DNA from: Stemphylium vesicarium
Taxonomy: Eukaryota; Ascomycota; Dothideomycetes; Pleosporales; Pleosporaceae
Assembly: GCA_004380135.1 (NCBI GenBank)
Contig: QXCR01000261.1
Location: forward strand, 1 to 27,781
Length of the DNA stretch: 27,781 bases
Reading direction: 5' to 3'
Under the pieces are notes generated by a model that did not search any database, was not told the DNA's origin, and was given only the letters and a program-made list of their open reading frames with translations. This document shows positions 1-7,723 of the stretch, piece by piece. The number at the start of each line of letters is the position of its first letter. Position 1 is the stretch's first letter. The position numbers and the translations under genes are program-made.

Positions 1-1
1 T

Positions 2-169
2 CGTCTAGCTGCTCTAAAGGAGTTTGAGGCGCGTAGTGATGGGAAGAAGCTGAAGACGCGGGTGCGCGCTGAAGGAGGTGAGCCAACTCAAAGGCGCTGC
101 GGGCGGTGCAATCAGACTGGGCATAACGCGCGTACGTGTAAGCAAGGAGTAGAAGCAGACTCTGAATGA
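2..169 (+). CDS. C-terminal end of a pogo/Fot1-type DDE transposase (partial)
   Basis: An open frame enters from outside the window and stops at TGA 167-169. It encodes about 55 residues: a basic, charged helix-like stretch and then a zinc-knuckle-like motif, CGRCNQTGHNARTC (C-x2-C-x4-H-x4-C), seven residues before a short acidic tail. Fungal pogo/Fot1-like DDE transposases often end in exactly this kind of Cys/His knuckle after the catalytic domain. The DDE residues themselves are not in the window. No stops or frameshifts are seen in the visible part. A Gag zinc knuckle was considered, but the TA-flanked terminal repeat just downstream favours a DNA transposon. Confidence 0.65.
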   Translation, partial: RLAALKEFEARSDGKKLKTRVRAEGGEPTQRRCGRCNQTGHNARTCKQGVEADSE

Positions 170-254
170 TATCTTAGGTTGCATTATTCTATACAGGGCC
201 AAAGTAGGCTGTTTTGCGCCAGAATAGGGTGAGTTTGGTGGGGGCTTGGCAAAA

Positions 255-288
255 GTGGCCGGCCAACCCGTGTGGCCGGCCAACCCGT
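255..288 (+). repeat. Tandem 17-bp terminal repeat of the pogo-like element
   Basis: Two identical head-to-tail copies of GTGGCCGGCCAACCCGT occupy 255-271 and 272-288, followed by TA. Read from the outside inward this is ACGGGTTGGCCGGCCAC twice. Each unit contains the 8-bp palindrome GGCCGGCC. The position at the element end suggests the terminal inverted repeat, possibly a doubled transposase-binding site. Confidence 0.65.
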
Positions 289-289
289 T

Positions 290-920
290 AGGTACGTTAG
301 TTAATAAACTAAGAGATACTATATTAGATTTTAGGTAGCATTAGTACGTACGCGCTGCCTATAAAGCGGCCTACGACGTAGGTTATTTAGTTAGTAGCTA
401 ATAAGAAATAGTTAGTATTTATATTTATTTTACTATATATCTATTAGATAAACTACTAAAGGTCGCTATAAGTTCTATTAAACTCCTTTAGGTTAGGTAT
501 TTTCTCGCTAAGGCTGGCGGTTCTAGAACGTGGGGGAATAATAGGCGTAGGCGGTCTCGTTGGGTCATCTGCGCGAGCTTCAGCTGTAGCTCGGGGGGGC
601 AAGGCAATAGCTCCGCAGGGGGTCTGTACAGCAGGGCTAGCGGCAGCAACTAAGTGGCGCTTCTCGATTTCAAGCTCTGTAATCTGTTTCTGGTCGGCGG
701 CCAGTTGCTCCTTCTAGTAGCGGATGATTCCATCGCGTTCAGCAATAGAGGTTTGGTGCTCTTGTTCTATAGCACGAGCTGCGCGGAGGGAGCTCTCTAA
801 ATCTTATATATACTAATAGTTATTGCGCAGGTATAGCAGCTAAGCATCAGGACTGTTGCGCACCTCAGCTAAAAGGGCTTCGGCCGAGTCTGGAGCTGCT
901 GGTGGTTCGGGACGGTCCAT
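290..920 (-). pseudogene. RIP-damaged gag region of a Gypsy-type LTR retrotransposon
   Basis: On the minus strand, one reading frame begins with ATG at 920-918 and runs without frameshift to the pogo insertion at about 290. It is interrupted by about a dozen stops, all TAA or TAG and none TGA, as expected if Gln codons (CAG, CAA) were hit by CpA-to-TpA RIP mutation. The readable parts show an acidic/Pro-rich N-terminus, a charged coiled-coil-like stretch rich in Glu, Gln and Lys, a Pro/Arg linker, and then a region resembling the capsid part of fungal Ty3/Gypsy Gag proteins. Damage is patchy: roughly 540-920 keeps near-normal GC content while 290-530 is AT-rich. No protease, reverse transcriptase or integrase is visible because the pogo element interrupts the remnant. 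It is non-functional as read. Confidence 0.7.
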
Positions 921-961
921 GGCGGGTCGCAATCACGGCGCCTATAGGAGGAGCTACGTAA

Positions 962-1170
962 TGTCACGGGGTCGGCAGGCAGAAAAGATAGGTGCACGTA
1001 ATTGGTGTATTCACTACGTAACACTGATAGTATAGGGTCAGGCTAAGACAAGGACGTAGCTCAAGGAGCGTACGACGGGGCGTGTTCGCGCAGGAATTTC
1101 AGTGATCGCGCAGCTGCTCGCTTAGCAGCTTGGCGCGCTCTCATTAGCTATCTGAGCCAGCGCCGTGACA
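962..1170 (-). repeat. LTR (5' LTR of the minus-strand retrotransposon)
   Basis: A 209-bp block begins TGTCACGG and ends CCGTGACA, so it has perfect 8-bp inverted termini with the TG...CA ends of LTRs. It lies 41 bp upstream of the gag start codon on the minus strand, which is the right place and orientation for a 5' LTR and short leader. The partner LTR is outside the window. No convincing tRNA primer-binding site is recognised in the leader (921-961). The block is much less AT-rich than the DNA on its far side. Confidence 0.6.
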
Positions 1171-1860
1171 TTTATAAAGCGTTTTAACTACTCCTAAGTA
1201 ATACCTTTAAAGTTATTACTATTTCTATTAATATTATCTCTATTACTACTTTTAGCTTTAGTTACTACTATTCTAGCCTTGCTACTCTTAGTAGGTATAA
1301 TAATCTCTACCTCTAGCTATAACTCTAATAATTACGACTTAAATATTATAGCTTAGTTTATAGTAGCTAGGGCTTACTAGAGTAATAATAATTATTAAGA
1401 AATACGTTAAGATAAGGACTCTAATAAGCGCGTACGTTTAGTAGCGGGCGTAATAGTTATACTAGTAGAGAGAGCTTATAAGCGCTTAGCTATTATAAGT
1501 AACTTAAAAATACTAAAAAACTTTATAAGTATAAATAGTAGAGTTAAGAGAAGAAGCTCTATAAACGTACTATTAAGTATAGTAGAGATTAGGGTAGTAA
1601 ATAGTAATATTAGTATATTAGCGTATAAATAGGTCTAATATAACTTAGAATAAGCTAACTATAATATTAAAAAAACTATTATAAAATTAGCTTTTTAGTA
1701 ACTCTAACTTTTATAATTCTATATAGCTTATAAATAAGATAAGTAAGTTAATTAAAAACTATTACTTAGCTTAAATTACTTATAAGTTTACGTAAGCTTA
1801 GATTAAATTAATTAGATTAGTTAACTTAAGTAAGTTAAGCAAGCGAACTAATCTAGATTG
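1171..1860. other. AT-rich RIP-type relic, no recognisable gene
   Basis: About 690 bp made almost entirely of TA, TTA and CTA motifs, with very few CpA/TpG and few CpG dinucleotides. This is the composition left by heavy RIP. No intact frame exists. A 10-bp inverted repeat, TAGATTAGTT at 1813-1822 and its complement at 1846-1855, sits at the right edge. Composition returns to normal abruptly near 1860. The DNA may belong to a different, older element into which the LTR element inserted; its family cannot be told. Confidence 0.6.
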
Positions 1861-2471
1861 CTTATTGCGCACTGTGAAGTCATACTTTCGAAGTCCTGTA
1901 GAAAATGCCACACATCCGTCTACTAACAATACGACATATAGGGCAGGACGATGAGTCCAGGTCAAAGAGTGTCATACGATGTTCAAACCACTAGCCCGAA
2001 TGCCCCTAGTGCTATTAACGTCAAAGTTCTCTAATACGGCATGAATGAGTGCCCTTGTAATAAGTAGGGTTATCTTAAGAAAGACTCGGATCTTAGTAAT
2101 CGACGATACAGGCTTTAATCAAAATCTCTCTTTTGACTCTATAGCATTGTCAGCGCGCCGAGTATGGCTACTTACATCCACTAGCCTGCGATATTCGTAT
2201 CGCAAATCGTTCGCAAATTGTGCGGTTTATGTGTGTACCACGAGGTAGGACTAGCGCGATGCGTGAAAGCGGTGACATATCGACCCCACCATTCCAAGAC
2301 TCGATGACATATCGTTTGGAACTTGACCGAATGCGGCGCCGACTATCACCATGCTATAGAAATCGCCGCAAGACTCACTCATTCATCAGAGGTTGACACA
2401 CCGCGGCATGATTCAGTCTTGCACGAATTCGGCTTCCACGTGCGATCAACAATTACAATCTCGATCTCATC
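1861..2471 (+). promoter_or_regulatory. Upstream region of the metal ATPase gene
   Basis: Non-coding, normal-composition DNA between the RIP relic and the ATPase start codon. A direct 10-bp repeat TGACATATCG occurs at 2273-2282 and 2305-2314 (32-bp period), about 160-200 bp upstream of the ATG. This could be a paired regulator site, but no known metal-response element is recognised. Short reading frames here have no recognisable protein character. Confidence 0.35.
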
Positions 2472-5400
2472 ATGGCTTGCGGCGGAGGCTGTTGTCAGTC
2501 AAAGAGCGCCGCCACCAAAGGTGCCCCCACTGAGATTGTGTCTGGGAACTCTTCCGTGGCCACTGTTGAAGAGACACCAGATACTCATGTTGGGTCGAAC
2601 GTTTTCTCAGAAGCCATTCCGAGCATGAACATCACCCCTTCCGCTACCTACAACGGCAACACGCCGATCTCAGCACCCGCACATACAGTAGCCACACCAT
2701 CAGACTCTTGCTGTTCGACGACAGAAACTACGAGCTCGGAACTTCCCATTTCGCCCTGTTATTCTTCACCAGCCCCCGAGCTCAAGACGAACAGCTCGTG
2801 CTGCTCGCCCTCGAAGCCAGTGAAGGAATCTTCGTCCAACGGTTGTTGTTCACCATCAGCGACTGTACAAAGTAGTCCAAGCTGTTCCACCACATCACGA
2901 ACGGCTTGCGCAACCTCAAAGGCATCGAAATTATGCTGCAAAATTGCTCAGCATCCACAACCAACTCCGTCGATTTCTCGTTGTTCGCCTCCACAACCCG
3001 AAACACAAGCATATCTCGGCGCACCTTGCGGGTCGTCAGATCAGACTACACTAAAGCTGTCGCCTTCTTGTTGCCTTTTGTCATCGCCCAGGGAACCCGA
3101 AAAGGCGTGCGATGGTAGCTGCGCACCTGAGTCTGGCAATGGCTGCACCCCCGCCGCAGAAGATGACTGTTGCCGAAGCGATAAAGAGAATATCTTGGGA
3201 GACTCATGCGCTGCTAGTTGCTGTGACACCGACGAGCCTGACTACATAGAGACGACAAAACCCCAGCCGAAACCCTCATGTTGCACACTGAGACCCGATG
3301 TGTGCGCCAGTGCCCGATCGAAATCCTCTTGTTGCCCACCGGGCAATGCGTCGGGTTGCTGCAGCGAGAAGAAGGATGCGTTTGTGGATACGAATGAGAT
3401 AAGATCAATCGGTTCTGACATGGTGGATGTGGAGAAGGGCGGTGTCGCACGCGAACACGTCGTCATCAGCGTGTCGGGCATGACCTGTACCGGGTGCGAG
3501 ACGAAGCTGAAGCGGACACTGGGTAGCTTGACCTACGTCAGCAAGCTTCAGACAAGCCTGGTTCTCGCGCGTGTAGAGCTGGACATCAACCCAAATGTCG
3601 CCAGCACCGACGATGTGATCAAACACCTTCATCGGACGACCGAGTTCAAATGCGAAGTTATCTCTAACCAGGGCTGCAGCCTGGACTTTATCTGTTCTGG
3701 GGACCCCGCGGCGCTAGTCAGCAGCGAATGGCCAGTGGGTGTGCTGGACGTCCGTCGTGCTGGTAAGCAGATCATTCGTGCGGACTACGACGCAAAACTC
3801 GTTGGCGCGAGAGACTTGCTGGCCGGCCCATGGAGTCAGTCATTGCAGCTCGCTCCTCCTTGTCCCGACTCATCTCTGGAGGCAGGTAGCAAGCATGTAC
3901 GAAATATGGGTCTCCTGACCCTTCTTTCTGCCATACTCACCATTCCGGTCTTGATCATGGCCTGGGCTCCTCTACCCGAGAGAGAAATTGAGTATGGGTC
4001 TGCTTCTCTAGCACTTGCAACCATCGTTCAAGTCGTCATTGCCGGCCCTTTCTACCCAAAAGCTATCAAAGCTCTGGTATTTTCAAAGGTCATAGAGATG
4101 GATCTGCTCATCGTGTTGAGTACAAGCGCCGCTTATATCTTCTCGGTCGTTTCGTATGGATACCTGGTTAGCGGCGACCCTCTGTCCACAGGCGAGTTCT
4201 TCGAGACAAGTACATTGCTGGTGACGTTGATCATGGTCGGTAGATGGGTCGCGAGTTTGGCTCGTCAAAAGGCTGCCGAGTCTATCAGCATCCGGTCACT
4301 TCAGACACCTAGTGCCATTCTAGTCGATGACCAAGGCTCAGAGAAAGAGATCGACGCCAGATTGCTACAGTTCGGAGACGTCTTCAGGGTTGCGCCGGAC
4401 ACTCGGATTCCGACTGATGGCACTGTCATATCTGGTTCGTCGGAAATAGACGAGTCGATGCTGACGGGAGAATCGAAGCCGGTGGAGAAGCAGACTGGAT
4501 CGACAATCATTGCAGGCTCAATCAACAGACACGGAACGCTTACCGTGCGCCTTACTCGACTCCCTGGAGACAATACGATTACGACGATTGCTGGTATGGT
4601 CGACGAGGCGAAGCTTTCTAAGCCCAAGATCCAAGAGATCGCCGACACAGTAGCAAGCTACTTTGTCCCTGTTGTTGTCACACTCACAATCATCACATTT
4701 GTCATATGGATCACCATTGGCGTCGCGGTACGTCATCAGTCAGGGTCTGAAGCAACCATCGAAGCGATCACGTACGCCATCACGGTTCTGATCGTTTCCT
4801 GTCCTTGCGCGATCGGTCTCGCGGTTCCGATGGTCATTGTTGTTGCGTCCGGCGTTGCTGCAAAGCGTGGAGTGGTCTTCAAGTCTGCAGGCAGCATCGA
4901 GATAGCATACAAGACAACGGATGTGGTGTTTGACAAGACTGGTACTCTAACGGCCGGACAGCTTGCCGTCGTGCGGGAGGAATTCTTGGGCGAGGATACC
5001 CAGATTACAACGTCATTGTTACTCGGCTTGCTGGGGAACATCAAACATCCGGTGTCAGCAGCTGTTGCGGGTCATCTTGTTTCACAAAGGGTTTTTCCTT
5101 CGCCTGTACAAGACGCGAAAGTCGTGACTGGCAAAGGTGTGGAGGGGACGTACAAAGGGAAGAAGCTGCGCGCTGGCAATTCGAGATGGTTGGGGTTGTC
5201 GGACCACACCAGCGCCGAGACCCTGCTGTCGGAGGGCTTTAGCACCTTTTGTTTCACCATCGATGGTTCGCCAGCGGCTATATTCGGAATTCAGGACACG
5301 CTGCGGCACGATGCCATCTCGACTATCGACACTCTGTGCGGTGCCGGTATCAATGTGCATATACTTTCTGGGGATGACGAAGGCGCCGTCAGAGACGTTG

Positions 5401-5876
5401 CGAACCAGCTCGATGTTACAGGCGGCACCGTCCGCTCACGATGCTCACCCGCAGACAAGCAAGCCTATATCAAGACACTACTTGCTGGGCCGTCAGTATC
5501 ATCATCCACCAAAATGCGCAAACCTGTCGTCATGTTCATAGGTGACGGCACGAACGACGCAGTCGCATTGGCCCAAGCCACAATTGGCGTTCATATGTCG
5601 AGCGGTACCGACATTGCGCAATCAGCTGCAGACGTGATCCTCGTTCGCCCCAACCTCGCAGGCGTGCTAACTATCATAAATGTGAGCAGGAAAGCGATCC
5701 ACCGAGTAGCGTTCAATTTCGGATGGAGCTTTGTTTACAATCTTTTCGCCGTGCTTTTAGGAGCAGGCGCTTTTGTTCACGCGCGGATACCTCCAGAATT
5801 TGCGGGGCTTGGAGAGCTAGTCAGCGTGTTGCCAGTCATATTGGCGGCGGTGATGTTGAAATGGTCGCGCGTTTGA
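2472..5876 (+). CDS. P1B-type heavy-metal-exporting ATPase, CrpA/Pca1-like
   Basis: Intronless gene for 1,134 residues, a transition-metal efflux pump (copper and/or cadmium) expected in the plasma membrane. The first 320 or so residues are a low-complexity Ser/Pro/Cys tail with eleven Cys-Cys pairs (for example GGGCC, SCCSPSKP, GCCSEKK), as in Aspergillus CrpA and yeast Pca1. An HMA domain follows with GMTCTGC at 336-342. The catalytic core is complete: actuator TGE 665-667, membrane metal site CPC 777-779, phosphorylation site DKTGT 821-825, HP 859-860, hinge GDGTNDA from 1024. TM7 keeps the Asn/Tyr-Asn pattern (FNFGWSFVYN), but the last helix reads GLGELVSVLPVILAA and lacks the M-x2-S-S signature of classical Cu(I) pumps, so specificity may be Pca1-like. 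The start was chosen because the Cys pairs begin at residue 7. A RIP relic lies about 600 bp upstream, but the coding sequence itself looks undamaged. Confidence 0.93.
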   Translation: MACGGGCCQSKSAATKGAPTEIVSGNSSVATVEETPDTHVGSNVFSEAIPSMNITPSATYNGNTPISAPAHTVATPSDSCCSTTETTSSELPISPCYSSPAPELKTNSSCCSPSKPVKESSSNGCCSPSATVQSSPSCSTTSRTACATSKASKLCCKIAQHPQPTPSISRCSPPQPETQAYLGAPCGSSDQTTLKLSPSCCLLSSPREPEKACDGSCAPESGNGCTPAAEDDCCRSDKENILGDSCAASCCDTDEPDYIETTKPQPKPSCCTLRPDVCASARSKSSCCPPGNASGCCSEKKDAFVDTNEIRSIGSDMVDVEKGGVAREHVVISVSGMTCTGCETKLKRTLGSLTYVSKLQTSLVLARVELDINPNVASTDDVIKHLHRTTEFKCEVISNQGCSLDFICSGDPAALVSSEWPVGVLDVRRAGKQIIRADYDAKLVGARDLLAGPWSQSLQLAPPCPDSSLEAGSKHVRNMGLLTLLSAILTIPVLIMAWAPLPEREIEYGSASLALATIVQVVIAGPFYPKAIKALVFSKVIEMDLLIVLSTSAAYIFSVVSYGYLVSGDPLSTGEFFETSTLLVTLIMVGRWVASLARQKAAESISIRSLQTPSAILVDDQGSEKEIDARLLQFGDVFRVAPDTRIPTDGTVISGSSEIDESMLTGESKPVEKQTGSTIIAGSINRHGTLTVRLTRLPGDNTITTIAGMVDEAKLSKPKIQEIADTVASYFVPVVVTLTIITFVIWITIGVAVRHQSGSEATIEAITYAITVLIVSCPCAIGLAVPMVIVVASGVAAKRGVVFKSAGSIEIAYKTTDVVFDKTGTLTAGQLAVVREEFLGEDTQITTSLLLGLLGNIKHPVSAAVAGHLVSQRVFPSPVQDAKVVTGKGVEGTYKGKKLRAGNSRWLGLSDHTSAETLLSEGFSTFCFTIDGSPAAIFGIQDTLRHDAISTIDTLCGAGINVHILSGDDEGAVRDVANQLDVTGGTVRSRCSPADKQAYIKTLLAGPSVSSSTKMRKPVVMFIGDGTNDAVALAQATIGVHMSSGTDIAQSAADVILVRPNLAGVLTIINVSRKAIHRVAFNFGWSFVYNLFAVLLGAGAFVHARIPPEFAGLGELVSVLPVILAAVMLKWSRV

Positions 5877-6596
5877 TGGCATTCGATCGATGCGCAGATT
5901 GATCGGCATCTCTCGTCTGGAGTATGATTAACATGTTCACGACATGCGCGCTTATGACGGCTTTTGCTAGAATGTGTATGCTGTTTCCCTGTCCAGCGAT
6001 GACGGCATAGACGTAATGGAACCCTTTTTCGATCCTTGCTCGAATTTGCTCACGTCATTCGAGTCACTCATAACGTAGATACAAGCTATTCGAATGCTGT
6101 AAGAAGATCACTACCCCGTCTTCATTGCGTTGTTCGCTTTCGACGTTCCTCATAAGTTTCCGTGTCGGTGGTAAGCAGCGAAGAGGGCATTAGCCGACGT
6201 CTACGCTAAGTCGTAAAGGTCGACCCCCGCGAGCCTCATGTGCCGTTAACAACAAGCGAATGGAACGTCGCGCCTAATACATACGATACGAGCTCTCATC
6301 GCATCGCTTTCGCTTTAGTACCGTGGTAATCATGCTACTCTTACGGCAAGGCCAGGCTTACGCTGCCTACTTTGGGGACTCGGGCACGGCTAACCCAAAA
6401 CGGGTCGTTTTCACGGGCTAAGAGCGGAGAGAGACTACAGTGAGTAATGCGCGCACCAAAAGGAAATCTGGACGGTGTACTTATACAATGATCTTTTTAG
6501 GTCTCTTAACAACAATTACACGACCTGAAACTCCTCCAACAGTCACTTCATAATTTTTAGCATCACATCCAACTTGACACAAAAGACATAATCAAT
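5877..6596. other. Intergenic region, ATPase 3' side to cupin promoter
   Basis: About 720 bp with no convincing gene, repeat or RNA. It should contain the 3' end of the ATPase transcript and the promoter and 5' leader of the cupin gene. The last 100 bp is A/C-rich, as in many fungal leaders. Confidence 0.4.
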
Positions 6597-7173
6597 AGTA
6601 CGCGATAGGGCTGTATATCTGTAGAGCCGCAGTCTGCATACTAACAAATCTAACGCAGTGTCTCAAAAAGCCGTCCCTCTCACTATCATCAAAGGCGCAG
6701 GCCATGAATACATCCCCATTCCCGAGGGCGAAAGCGCCATTGTCGCAGACTTTCATTCGTACGTCGCACCCCCCTCTTTACATCGTCGCCTCTTTCCTCA
6801 CTCTCTATTTCCTACCGCCATTCCATTATCCCGTCTAATATCCCATGCCAGCGTCCGCACCCAAACAACCGACAGCCCCGCCTACCTAACCTCAGGCTTC
6901 TACCGCATCCAAGCAGGCCCCACGCGCGACATCCCCGCCTACACATACGAAGAGACAAAGTATGTGTTGTCGGGCCAAATCGACGTCTTGGACGAAGCAA
7001 CGGGTGTGATGCATCATCTTGTTGCTGGCGACTTTGCCTTCTTCCACGTCGGATCGAAGGCGAAGTTCTCTAGCAAATCGGGGGGAACCGCGTTCTTTGC
7101 AGTGACTAGACCAGTGATTACGCAGCATCCGGGGCTGGTGGGGCGCGAGGAGGAGATCAAGTCCAAGCTGTGA
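6597..7173 (+). CDS. EutQ-like cupin protein
   Basis: Small cytosolic RmlC-like cupin of the EutQ type, predicted 140 residues. No ATG opens the frame directly. A 61-bp intron (6598-6658, GTACGC...CTAAC...CAG) joins the A at 6597 to TG at 6659-6660 to make an ATG followed by SQKAVPLTIIKGAGHEY. A second, in-frame 93-bp intron (6759-6851, GTACGT...CCAG) removes a Pro/Leu/His-rich insert and joins DFHS to VRTQTTDSPAYL. Exons: 6597, 6659-6758, 6852-7173. The cupin barrel is seen as ETKYVLSGQIDVLDEATG, then LVAGDFAFFHVGSKAKFSS. The usual metal-binding His residues of cupin motif 1 are absent, as in many EutQ-like proteins, so catalysis or metal binding is doubtful. In bacteria EutQ belongs to ethanolamine use; the fungal role is not known. 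The 5' end is the least certain part. Confidence 0.75.
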
Positions 7174-7483
7174 GGGAGATCTGGGTGTGGTGGGTGGTTT
7201 TGATAGGTAATGGGATAGGTGTTGAGAGGTGCATGGTAGCATTGCTCGTCTTTGGAGAGATTACCGGCTGGCCAAATCTACGTTCGAGGATAAAATGAAA
7301 AGAGCGCATCACGATCTTTCTCCCTCTTCCAATCTTTACGCGCCAATGATCAATCCAGTTGCAAGACGCAGGCATACTAACCACAATAACGAAGGTCTAG
7401 CTTGGGCGAAGGAAATGGCTCAGCGAACCGGGTGTGACACGCTAGAATTGGGCAACATTGGGTTTTGCATTTGCTTCAATTTG
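7174..7483. other. Intergenic region between converging genes, left of the MITE
   Basis: About 310 bp between the cupin stop codon and the MITE. No gene, RNA or repeat is recognised. Presumably it carries the 3' untranslated region of the cupin gene. Confidence 0.4.
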
Positions 7484-7611
7484 CAGACTTGCCAACAAGC
7501 AAGCCAATCAAGCCGGTCTAACTTAATGTGGCAGCCAATCAACTCATATACGCTAGGATATTACTGAATGTAGTTAGATCGGCTCGATTGGCTTGCTTGT
7601 TGGCAAGTCTG
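7484..7611. mobile_element. 128-bp hAT-type MITE with 8-bp target duplication
   Basis: Two 40-bp terminal inverted repeats, 7484-7523 and 7572-7611, match at 38 of 40 positions and begin CAGACTTGCCAAC. Both mismatches are A/G transitions. The 48-bp centre is unrelated sequence. The element is flanked by a perfect direct repeat TCAATTTG at 7476-7483 and 7612-7619, an 8-bp target-site duplication. Eight-bp duplications and termini starting with CA point to the hAT superfamily. There is no coding capacity, so this is a non-autonomous miniature element in the gap between the converging cupin and P450 genes. The arms could also fold into a long hairpin in RNA. Confidence 0.85.
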
Positions 7612-7723
7612 TCAATTTGGAGTCCATCTATACGAAGTTTTGCAATTGCGACGACAAACTCGATGGTGAGTCCGTTTTCTCCTAACAACATGTGCGACCG
7701 CCAAAAGATCATTAATGATACAC

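Larger units (their letters stand above)
1..288 (+). mobile_element. Right end of a pogo/Fot1-like DNA transposon
   Basis: The window opens inside the element. The stretch contains the end of a transposase reading frame (2-169), about 85 bp of 3' non-coding DNA, and two tandem copies of a 17-bp GC-rich unit immediately followed by TA at 289-290. Tc1/mariner/pogo elements target TA and duplicate it, so 288 is a natural right boundary with 289-290 as one copy of the target duplication. The base composition is normal and the visible coding end is intact, unlike the RIP-damaged DNA that follows. The left end lies outside the window, so the element's total length and activity cannot be judged. Confidence 0.7.

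Noticed and set aside
1813..1855. 10-bp inverted repeat in the AT-rich block as another MITE
   Set aside because: Arms are short, the sequence is low-complexity TA-rich DNA, and no target duplication is visible.
1948..1972. ATGAGTCC...CAAAG stretch resembling a hammerhead ribozyme core
   Set aside because: The CTGATGA box is not complete, no matching GGAC arm pairs with GTCC, and the GAAA box is absent.
2045..2248. 67-codon open frame upstream of the ATPase
   Set aside because: Composition is not protein-like, there are no motifs, and it lies in the promoter region next to the RIP relic.
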